From the NCBI GenBank assembly GCA_947034885.2, contig OX344758.2, forward strand, positions 3,288,501 through 3,352,500: a stretch of 64,000 bases of DNA, given 5' to 3'. Every line of letters starts with the position of its first letter. The stretch's first letter is position 1. The stretch comes from Thuidium tamariscinum. Lineage: Eukaryota > Streptophyta > Bryopsida > Hypnales > Thuidiaceae. Shown here one piece after another: positions 1-13,237 of the stretch. Made by a program: the position numbers and the translations under genes. The notes beneath the pieces are model-generated. The model had not been told where the DNA came from and did no database searches. It saw only the letters and a program-made list of their open reading frames with translations.

Positions 1-224
1 ATTATTTCTTGACTTTGGATGACACAAGACATTTTTGGCTTAGTGCTAAAGATTGTGGAGTAAACACATGGAGTTGGCTTTTACTACCACTTTTGGGTAC
101 ATTGTGTAAACAATGTACTCAAAAACGGCAATAGCTATCAATTCTAAAAAATTTAAAATTTTAATTTGGGTTTAGTACACTTGGCATGTTTTTACAGGCC
201 AAAGAATTTTAAATTTTAAATTTT

Positions 225-580
225 AAAATCTTCATTTCCCTCCCCCACCTCTCTTCTTGTAAGTTTTTGAAACCAACTCATTAACAAACATTACGGGACA
301 AGTGATCCTATATTAATATTTGTATTTGTATTCATATTCATATTCATATTCATATTTGTATTTGTATTTGGACCATATCTGGACTGTATCCATACAAACC
401 GTATAGTATATGTAGAGTATCCATATATGTATCCATACCTGAACAATTCAAATTAAATCTTACACGATCAATGGCTTGGAAATTTCTAAAGAAATCAACG
501 GTGATTACAAAGGTAAGCTTTTTCTTTTTTTTTAAATCAATGGCTTTTTTGAGAGAGGAGGGGGGGGCTAATTAATTGAC
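225..580. repeat. Dispersed repeat with degenerate TATTYG/GTATCC core (copy 1)
   Basis: A C-rich start (about 238-250), a core of degenerate hexanucleotides of the type TTTGTA/TTCATA (about 314-371) and GTATCC-like words, then a G-run near 560. The same order (C-run, hexanucleotide core, the word ATCAATGGCT or ATCAATAGCT, G-run) recurs at about 42575-42955 and 46865-47310, so this is a dispersed family rather than a lone microsatellite. No coding capacity is visible. Ends are approximate. Confidence 0.55.
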
Positions 581-2340
581 TTGGGTGGTACACCACTTTT
601 TGTCACATTGCGTTGTGTGAAGTTTAGTGTATTTTTGCAAGTTATTTTAATCATTCACTAAGCAAAATGTACTTACTCTTCAAAGTTATTTCATGTATAG
701 AAGCCTAAAACTATTTCAAATGCTAGTCTTCAAAGTACGATTGAAATCTTTTGTCTATAATTATTTTTTAACAATTCAACATTAGATTCTTTAGTTTAGT
801 TGGTAGAGTGAACCTTCCTAAAATTACTAAATAAAAAACCTCACCAATTGCAAGATCATGAAGCTTAGATTTTTTTTTTAAGTATTTTCAAGTCTTCCCA
901 AATGATTAGATTCTCAACTTCTTCCCCCAAAATGTCTAGATCCTACAACATGTAATTCTTCATAATATATTGATGAGATTAATTTAGGGTATATAATCAT
1001 ATGTAAAAATCATACCAAAAAAAAAAAGCTAGAAACTAGTAGAAAATGATTTAAAACACTTAATTGTAAAGAAGTTAGTAATGGAATTGAAAAATGTCAA
1101 TCTCAAAGGTTGCAATGTTTTAACAAACAATCTACATTCTATTATTCTACTATATTCCAAATATTAAAAATTGAATTAAGTAAAGGACTTCAAAGTTTTT
1201 TTAGACTTTAAAGCAAAGATTCCATAATTGTCCACATGTGAAAAATCTTTGTACCTTTCATCTCATTAATGAAAATAGGATGATTTATCAAATCATTTTC
1301 AAATGGCAAAGTGAAAGAACTTATTTCCTTGACATTTAGTGAGAAAGCTAAGTGTAGAGGTTGTTTTTATAATGAAATACATTGTTCATCTTGAATTATG
1401 AAAGGATATTGAATAATTTGAAGATGAGAGCTTAACTACTCAATATCAAAACACAAGAATTATGGGCAAGGTACAATTCTTGAACCCATTTTGGTATACT
1501 ATAATAACTTCTCTTTTTTAAAATTGAATTAAATTTTTTTTATAAAATCAAGCCAAATTTCAAAAATGATATTGACATTGCAAAAAAAACCTGTCCCTTC
1601 CAACCCCTCTTTAAAATTTGTCCAAATGGTTTTTTGATGATGAAATAAAATTTAATTTTTGACATTTATCTGATTCAAAGTTTTTTAGTAAAAAAATTCT
1701 GCTCTATCTAGATGAGGTTTGAAATTCTACATACTTTTAACCATAGTTTCTATTTTTGACTTAATACTAAGTAGTTGAGCTCCTACTTTAGTAAACTACT
1801 CCATTACAGATAAAATGGGAGCATGCAAATTGTCAGCAAAGTGGTAGTGGTGATGTATTTTTCATAACTTGAATGGACTTGCTCCCATTCTACTTATAAT
1901 GGAGTTTTTTTAAATTTAGTTCTAATTAATCTACAAATCCTACATGGTTCTCTTGCCTTCTACCATCCCACTTCATAAAGAGTTTATCTTCTTACTTCTT
2001 CAAATACCAAGGTCAATGGCATTCACAATTCAATTCCAAAATTTATTGAATTATTTGTCCACCCAAAAGAACAATCAATGGTCCTTCACATATTAAAGGT
2101 TCAATATCAAATGATTGGAGAGAATTTGGACAAGGCTAGACAACATAGATCTAACCTTTTGCAAAATCAAGCATATTGATGCATCCTCTTCAATCATTTC
2201 TTTAACCGATTAAGTGTAGCCAAACGAATTTTTTAATACACTTTACTAATATGAACTCTATCCAATATTTATCTTATTGCTTTTATTAGTCCCAAATGAC
2301 TTATCATTCTAAGGGTTAATTTCTTTTGTTTTCAAGTTAA
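580..2340. other. AT-rich intergenic DNA, no gene seen
   Basis: Low-complexity AT-rich sequence with no ORF above background. A stretch at about 788-811 resembles a tRNA D-arm/A-box but lacks the rest of a tRNA. AAGGG followed by TTAA at 2311-2319 could be the right end of a further TTAA-bounded element whose left end I could not find. Confidence 0.6.
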
Positions 2341-3274
2341 CCCCTAAAGGTTTTTGATTTTCACCAAAAATGCTCAAAACTGTCATTTCTAGGACTACTA
2401 CAAAATTTTAAGAAAAAACATTTTTGGAAAAATGTAACTATTGGATATTTTAGTACACTAGTTTGGAAAGATGTGAAAAAATTTCTGAAATTTTTGCCAT
2501 GTAAATTGCAAGATATTGGTGTTTAAAGTGACAAAAATCATTTTTTTACTACTCTCGAAAATAATCCGGGTAGCTACACTTCAAAAGGCCACATTTAATT
2601 TTTTTTCAAATGTTCAAAATGATTGTGACTCTTTGGATTCATTCTTCAAGTCAAGTTGACTATATGCTTGAAACTTTTCAAATCATTTGGAATTGTATAA
2701 CATGTACGAAAAGAATAGTAAGTAGAAAGATTTAGAGAACGATTCAAAATTACTAAATTATTAAAATTTTATTTATAGATTTTAAAAAAACCAATCCCAA
2801 TGGTTGTAATTTTTTATTAAATAATCTACATCCAATGTTTTCAAAAATATTTAAAATTGAATTAAATAAAGAATTTCAAACTTTTTTTTTATAGTGTAGA
2901 GATTTTAAAAACTAGCCACAAACTATCCCAAACTAAAAATCCTCAAAACTGTGGATTCATTGATCAAAATGGAATCATTCTAGGCTTTCCACTTAGATAA
3001 AAAATATAATAAACCAATTAAAAAAATTTATTTCCTAAAAAAATCATTTTTAAAGAAGTTTTTTTTCCTGCCTAGACTCCCCACCAAGCAATGAAAACTA
3101 CATAATATACAAAAGCTTTTGAACCATATAGTCAAAAGTTATGAAAATTGTTGGGCCTTAAAGCTATATCCCCAAAAAATGTTGTGTGAAAATTTCAAAG
3201 AAAAAAATAACCTTTTTATAGGAACTTGCCCAAAATTGCTATATTGCCAAAAAATGCACTTTAGTCCTTTGAGG
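2341..3274. mobile_element. TTAA/CCC-type non-autonomous element, 0.93 kb subfamily (copy 1)
   Basis: Starts CCCCTAAAGG directly after TTAA (2337-2340) and ends CCTTTGAGG followed by TCAA (3275-3278), a decayed TTAA. It is homologous over its whole length, in inverted orientation, to 22452-23374: its first 220 bases match the reverse complement of about 23160-23374, and its last 170 bases match the reverse complement of the start of that element. No transposase ORF. The TTAA site with CCC/GGG termini is the piggyBac signature; that assignment is inference. Confidence 0.75.
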
Positions 3275-3306
3275 TCAACCAATGAAATGAAGTAGAAAAA
3301 ACCTAG

Positions 3307-3648
3307 CATTAGATGTTTTGGAGGCATTTAGAAGATTGTGAGTTTTTGGGCTATGGAAACTTTGGGAACGCTACCATGGAGGCAATTCAAAGTAGTCAAG
3401 AGATTGCCATATTACATTTTACTAATTTTTTTTTTTTAAAATTAGTTATTAAATAATTTTTAAATAATTTTTCAAAAATTTCAATTTGATTTCAATTTTT
3501 TTATACATTTTGAATTTTTTGAATTTCGTAAATTTTAATTTAATTTTTTCCAAAAATTCAAACTAGTTGTCACTAGTATAGTGCTTAAGGAATAGTTTTG
3601 GGAAACAACCGTGAAACAATCTCCTACGGAATTGAAAAACATCTAATG
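3307..3648. mobile_element. MITE, CATTAG-TIR family (copy 1)
   Basis: A 342-bp segment bounded by the inverted repeats CATTAGATGTTTT (left) and AAAACATCTAATG (right). It resembles 5625-5969 (345 bp) and 48418-48658, sharing the outer CATTAG word and internal words such as GGGAACG and CTCTTGACTAC. No coding capacity. No clear target-site duplication, so the superfamily is unresolved. Confidence 0.6.
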
Positions 3649-4067
3649 GTTTATTATACTATTAATAAATCAAAAAATTTATTAATTGAATTTTTTTATA
3701 GCAATTTGAAGATGATTGGATCTAAGACCAAAAGACATTGGACTTTTCTATGAATCTATTAAATTCCAAGTAGTTTTTGTGCAAATCTAGTGTAAGTCAC
3801 ATGTTGGCTCACAATTTATGTTTTAGAATAACTAGTATAAAATATACTAGTTAGAAAATTAGCAAAGACAAATAGAGACATTTTGACAACAAGTCAAGAT
3901 TAAAGGAATTTCAACAAGAATATACTAGAGAAATTTTAGCAATTACTTGAATTCCAATTGATGAGAATTGAATGCACCATGATTAGTTGCAAAACAACAT
4001 AGTTAGAAACTTAGAGTTGAAAATTAAGAAGTGAATTTTATTGCTCCACCAATGTAGTTTCAAACAT

Positions 4068-4271
4068 CATAACATTTAGTAGGGCTCATGTTGTGGCTCT
4101 ACCTTCTGTCTATAGTAAAGGGTGTGGCATGTTCCACATCCAACAACGTCTCCATCTTTCACATGTCCACTTACTTCAGTAGTTACTAATGAAACACTGT
4201 TGGGGGTCGAATATTCCACACCATGCACTGTTGAGAGAAGGCATAGCCAACCAATGCTATTGAATGTTAAG
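4068..4271. mobile_element. MITE, CATAACATT-TIR family (copy 1)
   Basis: Ends are CATAACATTTAGTAG and, inverted, TGCTATTGAATGTTA. About 200 bp, non-coding. The interior (AAGGGTGTGGCAT, then CAACA..CTCC, then GAATATTCCACACC) matches 13374-13565 almost throughout and 14457-14862 in part. The palindromic word GAATATTC occurs in all three copies. Confidence 0.75.
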
Positions 4272-4344
4272 ATTCAATTGATGGCTTATCTCACTTAATT
4301 ACTAGATTGGGACACAATGGAAATATATTGACCCTAAACAAATA

Positions 4345-4434
4345 TTCCCTTTGTCCCACTAAAAGCTTCCTAATTAGGCAGATTTACAATCATTACAAGA
4401 AGAATTTGGGAAGCTTTTAGTAGGACAGAGGGAG
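4345..4434. mobile_element. Stowaway-like MITE, 90 bp
   Basis: Left end TTCCCTTTGTCCCACTAAAA and right end TTTTAGTAGGACAGAGGGAG are inverted repeats of about 28 bp, flanked by TA on both sides (4343-4344, 4435-4436). TA duplication with a CTCCCTCYGTCC-type terminus is the established hallmark of Stowaway elements (Tc1/mariner). It is unusually short, with a loop of about 35 bp between the arms. Confidence 0.75.
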
Positions 4435-4439
4435 TAGTC

Positions 4440-5624
4440 AACAATTATTTGTAGTCAATCATAGAGTGTGTGCAACGAGGGACCGAAAACTAGAGTTCAA
4501 AAAAAATATAAGACTAAAATTTTTGAAATTTGAAGCACCCAAAGTCCTAAAGTCCCAAATTAGGGTGTGATAGAATTTGGTATTGTATTTTTTTGTACTA
4601 TTCTTAGTTTAGCCTTCCTCGACAGCCCTCATATAAATTAGGGTTCACTTTATGAACAACACATCGAATCATTTGCAATGCAACCAACTTATAAGATGAT
4701 AACATCATAATAAGGGATTAACTCTAAAAAACATTTGTCAATGCAATCCGCTGTCGGGTAGAGAGGAGCGTGCTAAGGGAACACACGGGGTATCTAACTG
4801 CGACTAGGTTTGGCTTGAGAAAATGAAGTTACAAAAAATATAATGAACAATTTTACAAATTTTCATTAAAAACTCTCCCTATACAAAGTGCAATAATAAT
4901 GACTATACCAAAAAACCTTCTCAAAGTCTCGATTCTCCCAAGTATATCAAGGGAAGAAGGAAGGAGCACTTTCACCTTATCTACCACCTAGTTAAGTGGA
5001 GTTTGACCACTATAAAGCCACATGGACTTGACTTCAACTATTAGTCTTCACTTTTCTCCCCCATAACCCTATCCTTATCTCCTACATGGACTTCTAGTCT
5101 TTTTAAAAAAAACTAAATGAAAGGTAAAACAAACTTCACCTTTCTTTTAAACAACTTTAAACTAAAACTAAAACCCTAAAATGACTTCAAATATTAAGAA
5201 AATCAAATTAATGCCAAATAGTTGTTTAATAGAGGTAAAAAAGATAGAGTCCACTCCATATGGATGGATTAGACTCTTCAAAAAACCCTCTACTTCAACA
5301 ATAAACATAAAATTCTACATAGTGAACAAATTTACTACACGACACCGCGTAAGTCTCTCTTTATTCCCCAGTTTGTCATTAGCCTTCCCAAACCTGTCAA
5401 TTTGTCGAAATATGAAGGACCCTTAACCTAGTTCATAATACAAAAAATCTTCACTTTCATATTATTGCATTGTTATAAATGAAAATAAATTCAATCTTCC
5501 TTTGTTTGCTTAAAAAAATTCTTATAATGTAGAATGGTTTTGTTTTTTTCTAATGTGAAAAGTTCATTTGAGGACAAGATTGTTAGCTTTGAAGTGGATC
5601 AATTTGTCTTCAAAAAAGCCCAGC
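4440..5624. other. Intergenic, no gene seen
   Basis: AT-rich DNA with one short moderate-GC patch near 4740-4810. An 81-codon ORF at 5181-5426 shows no recognisable domain and no splice context; I treat it as chance. Confidence 0.5.
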
Positions 5625-5969
5625 CATTAGAAGGGATTTGAGAGCAAGACAGGCTTATATTAGCAGTTTGCTCATTGTACAGTCTAAAAGTTGCATATTA
5701 GCCCTATTGGCTAAATTTTTTAAATTTTTGATAAAAAAAAAAAATTGTTTTTTCAAAAATTCTAAAAGGGGTTAAGAAACCTAAAATTGAATTTTAAAAA
5801 ATTGAAAAATTAAAGAAATAATAAAAATAATAAAAATAATATTTTTCGGCTTTATCATTTTTTGTGTACTACATTAGACCATTGACGTGGTACATTCCCA
5901 ACATGTTCCCACAATTTGGGAACTCAAAATAACTCACGGACTTTCAATGCCCTCAAATCTCTTCTAATG
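5625..5969. mobile_element. MITE, CATTAG-TIR family (copy 2)
   Basis: A 345-bp segment between CATTAGAAGGGATTTGAG and its inverse CTCAAATCTCTTCTAATG. Same length class as 3307-3648. The inner half carries CCACAATTTGGGAACTC, similar to the 48418-48658 copy. Non-coding; no target-site duplication resolved. Confidence 0.65.
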
Positions 5970-8136
5970 ACTACCAACTTCATAGAATACCCCCCCAATT
6001 GGCAATACAAAGCTTGTTTCTTGAGCCTCCATTGCAAATGCTCTTAGAGCAAGCCTACACCAAAGATGACCAAATGGCCTAGCCAAGGACCACTTGCTAA
6101 GCCATCAATGAAGCTCGAGCCCAACCAAAAAAATTGCCCCACCTCAATGTGACCCATAAGCTTGGGACACAATCTTTTTTGGATTCTGAGGTGCCACATC
6201 ATGAGTGCTAACAAGACTAAATCTTTTTCAATTCTAAAGTGCCTTGAAAGTAGGAATTAAATACAAGAAAAAGACACTGAGCCCAATCAAATACTCTCCA
6301 TTTAGCCAAGTCATCATCAAATTTGACCCAACCTCGCCCTTTTTTGGCTTTGCCATAGGTACTATGGGACAATTAAAATGGCCAGGCCTGGCTACTTACC
6401 CAATTTGTGTCACATCTTGCAATGGCGTGGGGATGCTTTTAGTGCTCATACAAATGGACAAGACATTCCAATCTATCAAGCTTATGAATGGATAGCTTAT
6501 TCCCTACATCAAAGGATATTAGCATTGATCATACAATGCATAATTATACTATTCCAACTTCTGAGTAGTATAATTATAAGGCCATTTAAGGTAGCAGCAT
6601 CCATAATTGTTATTGTGCCCATAATTGGCAAGTAGAGTGCCCTTAAATTGTCCCTAAGAGTACCTTGAAACTATCGGCCATTCTTGATTTTGATTGGTAA
6701 ACTCTAAATTTTTTACATTTTGTTGTGAGAATCGAGGTATATTTACTAAAGTGCAGTATAGGGTGCCCTAGAGAGTTCTACTTTGAAAATTCATAGAAAT
6801 TAGATGCCTTGTCTGAAAATTCTATTTTTTATTTTGAAAATTCATGATTTTCAATTGCTAGTACTGCAAAAATATTTTTTTTAGAAAAATATACCTTTAA
6901 CTCTATTGAATTGCTTATTTTGATGGTTATGGGTGCTCCTACCTTATATGTAGTAAAAATTGTATTTTAGTTCAATTTTTTTTTGTGAGATTGCTTAGAA
7001 ATGCACCCGCCAATTGGTGCTCTACAACTTTCATGGAGTGTTCCACAATAGAATTGTATAAGGACCAAAATTGAAAAATACAGGTCTAGCAGTAGGCGTA
7101 AGACGTTAAATCCTGTAAACAAACCTAACGTGGCATAGGTAAATCGAGCCCCCAGCAGATAAAACTTGTTTTACCAGGGGTTGGTAAAGGTTTTGGGATT
7201 TATGTTTTGTTGGGTTCTTTTGGTTGTGTCAAGGTCCTCCATCAATAGAAGAAATCTAAGGCTTGTAAGAAATTGCGAGTTCCTGCAACCGGGGAACGCA
7301 GTAAATTGCAGAATCATAGGAATCCAATGTGGATGGGGTAGTGCTACGTTATTTTTTAATTTTTTTTGGACTTTTTTTTGCATTTCAAGACCCCCCAAAA
7401 ACTTTCTTTTTCCCAAAAAATACCGGCCTGACAGCTCCCAGCCATTTCGGGAACTGTTTTGGGAACAATCCCCAAACAGCCCTTTAGAGGCCTCACATTT
7501 CTCTCAATGAGCCAATTTGGGGTCTCCGACTCCAAATATGAATTCAGTATTTGAAAAAAACAAAATTTAAAACAAAATTTAAAAAAACTCAGTGTTTGCC
7601 CTCTTGTAAATCCAGCTGCGCCACATCAGTTTTGTTTACAGGAATTTACCGTCGAGCACAGCAGGCCATGATTCCTGATGGACCCAACATCCTAAAGGTG
7701 TTCCACTTACTTAAGTCCGTGGCTGCGATTCCCAAGGTTCCCAACCTGGCTGCACTGAATTTGGGGCTCTGTGAGAGTTTCTCTCCACCACTGATCTGCC
7801 CAACCCCCACTCACTCTTGGTCCCTGTGTTTCAGTTTTTTGTTTTTTTCAAAACCACACTCTTTGTCTGCATTCCTCAATCATCATACTCAGCACAGTCC
7901 CACTTTCTTCCCCACCACGGATTCCAAATCTCAGTCAACATGGTGCGATGATACTGATTGCCAGAGTCTTAGTACATTGTACTGTACAAATGGGGGTACC
8001 CAACCCAAATGTTTCAGTTTCTTTCTTCCTATGTTAGTACTGTTTTGTCCGTGCTAAGGTTCTCCTAGAACCCCTGTTTGTTTGTGTCAACTAAGGAGCA
8101 ATAATGCGGTGGACAATTCAACCCTTTTTGGTTTAA
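5970..8136. other. Intergenic; GC-richer patch with unassigned ORFs
   Basis: 5970-7150 is AT-rich with no gene. 7160-8060 is GC-richer and holds overlapping ORFs on both strands (7166-7510 +, 7171-7416 -, 7551-8057 +). The longest, 168 codons, starts from a non-ATG codon, has a poor-complexity C-terminal half rich in Ser, Phe and Pro, and matches no family I know. The words GGGAACTGTTTTGGGAAC and CAATCCCCAAAC suggest old transposon sequence. I do not call a gene here. Confidence 0.4.
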
Positions 8137-8362
8137 CCCTGGAAGGACGGCCGGGGCCGGGGCTGGTCCTTGGTGGAAATCATTCTTTCGGTAAGTGCGA
8201 ATCATCTACTTTGAGAAGTTCAAAAATAATATTCATTCAAGACCAAACTATTGTTCACAAACTCCTCCTTTTTGCACAAAATTTCAAGGAGGAACAATAA
8301 TACTTGTTCTTACATGCAAGGATTCTCTGTCATTCATCAAATCATTCTAATCTGCAGCATTC
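8137..8362. mobile_element. TTAA/CCC-type MITE, 225-bp subfamily (diverged copy)
   Basis: Begins CCCTGGAAGGACGG after TTAA (8133-8136) and ends before TTAA (8363-8366), giving 226 bp. The interior shares GTGGAAATCAT, CATCATCTACTTT-like, TATTCATT and GATTCTCT..CATTC in the same order as 30765-30986, so it is an old member of that subfamily despite a G/C-rich replacement near 8150-8170. Confidence 0.6.
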
Positions 8363-8394
8363 TTAACTCCTCGAGGAGCATGGCCACGACTGCA

Positions 8395-8510
8395 CTAGAG
8401 GTAGTCAAGGCTCCTTTCAGCACCCAGATTTTGGAGAAGAATGAGGAAAAACAGGGTCCAATCAGAAGTCGACTAGCATGAAGGAGCTGTGACACCCCTT
8501 TCGAGTGTAG
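8395..8510. repeat. Dispersed repeat ending GTGTGACACC (copy 1)
   Basis: The order GAAGAATGAGGAA, then CCAATCAGAAG, then CATGAAGGAG, then TGTGACACCCC is shared with 47365-47450 and, inverted, with 50450-50600. It looks like a short dispersed element; ends and class are not resolved. Confidence 0.4.
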
Positions 8511-11500
8511 TGAGTGTGCAGAATCGAAATTGTGTGAATGCATTTCTGACTTTCACTTCATTGGTGAGATTGGCAACTGCGACAGTGCGATCGGTAGCTT
8601 CCCGTAACAACTTCGCTCGCTAAGGGTTCTTCACACCGCTTATTCACCTCCGGAGTAGAATAAGCGACGCAACAAAGTCTTCACCATCAAAGAATATTCG
8701 AGTGCCAAGTGAGTTGCGAAAACCAACCTTGAACCACTACAAGATTATTTGGTGGAGAAGTTCGGCTCCGTGGAAGAGCCGTGACTACCCTTACTATTGA
8801 GCAATACTATAAACATTTTACAACATTGATCTTCCTTTGACAAGGGAAATCAATGGTGCAAAACCTTTATAACAACCCTTTTTTTTTAAGTTTTTGAGAA
8901 AGTGCCAAGATGGCGACCACTTAAAATTTGGTGAAGCATTGTATCTCCATCCATCCATCTTTTTGACCAAAAAACACTTTCCAATCATATCCATGCACTT
9001 TTCATTCAAATTTGGTGATTTCATCTATATTTAAAACAAAAATAAAGAAATTACAGCGAAAAAAGATTACTTTATTTGACAAAAAGTAGACATTTATTTT
9101 GGAATGGTGCAAAATGGCACCAAATTGCCCAATAAAAAAGGGCTGGTTTCCAGTGTTTGTTTCATAGTGCAGCTATGGGGCTGCTATAAAACAAATGAAA
9201 TGGAATTTCATTGCAAAGAACTGAACTGAAGGCAAACCATGACGCAAACAACAAATTTCAGCCAAGCCAAACCACAATTCAAACTTTCAAAATGCACTGA
9301 CTAGCTGAGAACTTCCTATGAATAAGGTGGGTGGCACTCCCGAGGCTACCACTTGCTGCTACTGTTCCTAGATGATCAGTATGATGAGATTGATCAGATC
9401 TTCGTTGATTTTCTTATTGGCAAGTGAAAGGAGGTTCCAATGCATCTAAGAATGTGGCATTTGGGTTACGTATGCAAAAGTTATGAAGGGTCAAAGTTTA
9501 TTTGGATAGAGGTTCTGAAATCGTTTTTATTTTTACGTATTGACTTTTGGAGATGTAGATAGGGTGATGGTGATGGTTTTGGCTTAGTAGCACATTGGGG
9601 GGAGTCCAGTTTAGATATTGGTCACAATGTGACACAAATACTAGTCACATGGCATAAATAGGTTTCTTTCTCTACCCATTTCATTAGTATTTGTTCACAT
9701 TAATAAAACACTCCCTTCCTAACCCTTATTCTAAACACAGCCAAAAACCCTATTCAAATATCCCCTAGAGGACCAAATCCATTGCAAAATATAATCAAAC
9801 ATTGTGCTTGAGCTAAATTGAACTTTAAATTGAGTTCAAATAACAATCTTATATTTTTATTAGGTGATACTTGATGTTTACATTACGATGAAAAATTTCA
9901 AGAAGTTTTGTGGGAAAAATTCATTACAATAATTCTATATTTAGAAGTAAAAATAAATTAATAGATTTAAGATTTTAAAACTCTAATCAATTTGAGATTA
10001 TTTCAAGAGGTATATGCAGCAAATGAGATTAGTATGAAAAACTTTCAATTAATTAGAAAAATGTTTTACACACATATAGATATACACACAATTGTGTAAA
10101 TTTATTTTGAAAATCATTTTAAAAGATAAAAATACAAATGAAAATGCATAATTTCATATAATTTGGATTCTAACAATTTGAGCTTGCAATTCTTTGAATT
10201 TTGGATTTTTTAAAATCTTAAAATGAAGTACGATTAGAAGTTGTGAAGCTTTATTTTTCAGTTTAAATCAAATACCAAAAATAGATGTAATCAATATTAC
10301 TATGAAGATTAGCCAACAAACATCCAATTCTAGGAAGTGTGGACCTTTAGTAATCAAAGATCAATGATTCAAATTTCAACAATGGATACATTCTAAACAC
10401 AAAAAATTATAAATTTTTCATCTATTTTTTTTTTAGATTCTTATATTAGCTTGTTAAAATTTTTACAATATAGATTTTTAAAGCTTTGTTTTCAAAATAT
10501 TCTACAATTTGAAAGGTACAATTATATTTCACTTCATAAAGAGACTTTTTCAAGTCAAAAAAATGACTTTAATAAATAAGTAACAACGATGGTAACTAAA
10601 GGTATTAAAATTCACTACAATTAAAAATTACAAAATTTATTTAAAAGGAAAAACAATGTTAGAAACTCATAATTATAAATATTCAATCTAAATTTAATTT
10701 TTGAATTTTTTGCCTAAAATTTTATCAATAAATATTGGCTAATATTGTAGTAGATCCAACAATATAAATATGATCTATGAATCATGTCTTATAACTTTAT
10801 TCTAAAAATCTTCTTTGAACTATTGTTCTAAGTTGCATTTTATACATCTTCACAATTTTGAAAATGTAGACTATGTCATTGCCCTTCAAATATTAGAGAC
10901 CAACAATTAAGTTTTGGTAGCCATTACAAGTGACACAATTTAGAATTATGTACTATTTTTGAACAATATTATTTTTAAACAACCCCTATTTTAAACACCC
11001 TAAACACTATGTAATTTCTTTTAAAATTTAGAATTATTTATTATTTTTAAACAGACTCCAATTGGATGTCTATCTTAGCCATTTAGGGTTTTCTTAGTCC
11101 TATTCTTGATTCAAAAATGCAAATTTTAAGTTGAAAATTGGCATGCAAGGACTTCTACTAAAATTTGACAAGCCTACAAAGAGATTTTATAAAAATATTA
11201 TATTTTTCAACTTCCACATGTGCTCAACTTTGCACAAGTGTAGAGAACACAATTAATTTTTTCCAAAGATGAAAATGGTTGGAAACAGATATGTTTATGT
11301 TAGGAAAAATGGCATTTGGGGGATAATTTTTTGAATTTTTTTACTATTTAAAAAAAAGAAAACATTAAACTATCTATTTTTATGGTATTTTCTATTACTC
11401 TTTAAGTGTGCATAACTTTTAGAGATAAATTTTTTTAGACTTGAATTTTCACATACTTCAGTATTTTAATGCTTTACAAATTATACATATTTTATTTTAT

Positions 11501-11744
11501 TTTTAAAAAATTATTCCAAAAGTCACAATATTCCAATACTAAAGCCATTTTGAGCCAAAATCGGTAAGTGTTTCTTGTAACAACCCATATGCTATGACTA
11601 GAGAGACAACATTGGATCTTGTATATCTTATTTGGTGTAGAAGGGTGGAAAACATCTTGTATTTGGAGGTCTTGCCAAACATAGATATGTGAATATGACA
11701 TGCCAAGGTAGCATTCCTATATTAAAAAAATTTGTGAGGCTTAA
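8510..11744. other. Intergenic; diverged repeats, no gene
   Basis: 8510-9300 is moderate-GC unassigned DNA. About 9324-9520 starts AAGGTGGGTGGCACTCC and contains TTGGCAAGTGAAAGGAGGTTCCAA and GCAAAAGTTAT, resembling the interior of the element at 18626-18900. 9700-11740 is very AT-rich. About 10690-10925 matches about 45770-46012 (shared words CTATGAATCAT, AAGTTGC, TAGACTA, CCTCAAA/CCTTCAAA), an unclassified dispersed repeat. Confidence 0.5.
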
Positions 11745-12547
11745 CCCCTACCTGCCCAGTCGACCATATATGGTCGATCTAAAATTTTAAGCCCATTTCT
11801 AAACGAGTAGTTAAATTTCTTTGACTATTTTAAATTTTTTTTCAAGGAGTTTTAAGAGTTAACTATTGAAAACTTTCATTTTTCATTGAAAAAAGTACAT
11901 ATTTGATTATTGAGAGGTCTTCAAAGGCATACATGTACCAAAAGTGAAGAGTAAAGCTTGTCAATTTTTCTTCATTTCCTAGCATTTAGCAATTTCACTT
12001 GATTTGAGATCTAAGAAATTATATATATATCCATTTGCTTTGAGGATGGTTCCAAAAGAAAGTGTAAAGTGTTTTCATGATATTCACCATTGAAAATTTT
12101 AACCTATAGCTATTGATTTGGAGCTATTTGCAATTTCTACTTATAAAAAATAATTGCATTTCAACAATTGCAAGGTGGTTTGTGTAATGAGTTTAATAGC
12201 TTTTCATGTGAAATCAAGTTTTTTAGAAGTGCATTTTAGTATGCCAACACTCAATGTGGTTGTTCATGTCACCTCCAATCCCCCAAAAATTTATATGCAA
12301 ATTTGGGAAACATTGTGGATAAAGGCAGTATACTAAATATAAAAAATGTACTCTTCTCACTTTATAATCTCACAAATCCTATACAATTTTGCACTCAAAA
12401 TTTGTGTACTTAATAATAAACAAATTCTTTAAACATTTGTACGGTTAGATTTTGAAAAAAATCAACTTGCTTCATCACAGATGACTACAAGCCAATGCAC
12501 TTTTTCCATAGTCAAAACACATTTGAAAAGGCTTGGGCATTTAGGGG
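11745..12547. mobile_element. TTAA/CCC-type element, CCCTAAATGCCCAAG subfamily (copy 1)
   Basis: Left end CCCCTACCTGCCCAG after TTAA (11741-11744); right end, inverted, CCCCTAAATGCCCAAGCC before TTAA (12548-12551). Length 803 bp, non-coding apart from short chance ORFs. The right terminus matches both ends of 13762-14410. Confidence 0.65.
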
Positions 12548-12551
12548 TTAA

Positions 12552-13237
12552 AGTGAAAAAATCCAAAACCATTTGTGTATCCATCTAAAACAAGTAAACT
12601 TTTCTAAAAAGTGTCTTCAAGGTGCAATTAACTCTATAAAGATGCCACACCCTATGACCAAGATAGTCACAAAAATATTGGCCAATTATTAAACTAATAG
12701 ATGCATTATTTGTTTCTCCACCCATTCAACCATCCCCTTATTTAACTAGTAACAATTGATTGACCGATGATTCTTTAGATTTGGATATTAAGACAAGTTA
12801 GATTGATAGTGTCATGGCCCACTTGAAAATTTATAGTAATTACATGTCTACACCAAAAAATCTAAATTTTTTAATTTGAAAATTTACAATTTACAATTGC
12901 TAACACTTAGATTTTTTTATTTTTTTATTTTTCAAATAGAAAATGGTGTACTCAACTATGCTGAATTGTTTATTTTGACGATTATTGCGTGTTATCACCT
13001 CCGTGCCCTACAGTTGGAAACTGCACGGAACAGAATCCAAGTGGAGTACAGTAAGTTAGGGGACACGGAAAGTAATTTAGGGTGCCTCGTACCCAGTAAC
13101 GTCGACGGCGGAATTGCTGCCTACTCACGCCCTTTTTACTGCCGGTCACTCACCCGCTATTTTTCCCTGTACAATTCCCCCCAAATCTTACCTGAAATTT
13201 CGGTAGCACTGTACCGGGGAATTATACCCTAAAATGA
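12552..13237. other. Intergenic with an isolated GC-rich patch
   Basis: 12552-12960 is AT-rich. 12980-13235 changes abruptly to balanced composition and contains a 118-codon ORF (12876-13232 +) with no recognisable domain. The patch abuts the left inverted repeat of the next element, so it may be part of a larger, older mobile element. Confidence 0.4.

Noticed and set aside
785..870. tRNA-like start (TAGTTTAGTTGGTAGAGTG)
   Set aside because: The D-arm/A-box part is suggestive, but there is no B-box (GGTTCRANNCC), no anticodon stem and no acceptor pairing downstream. At most a tRNA-derived SINE remnant; no second copy seen.
7551..8057. 168-codon ORF as a gene
   Set aside because: No ATG at its beginning, low-complexity C-terminal half, no domain, and it lies between mobile elements.
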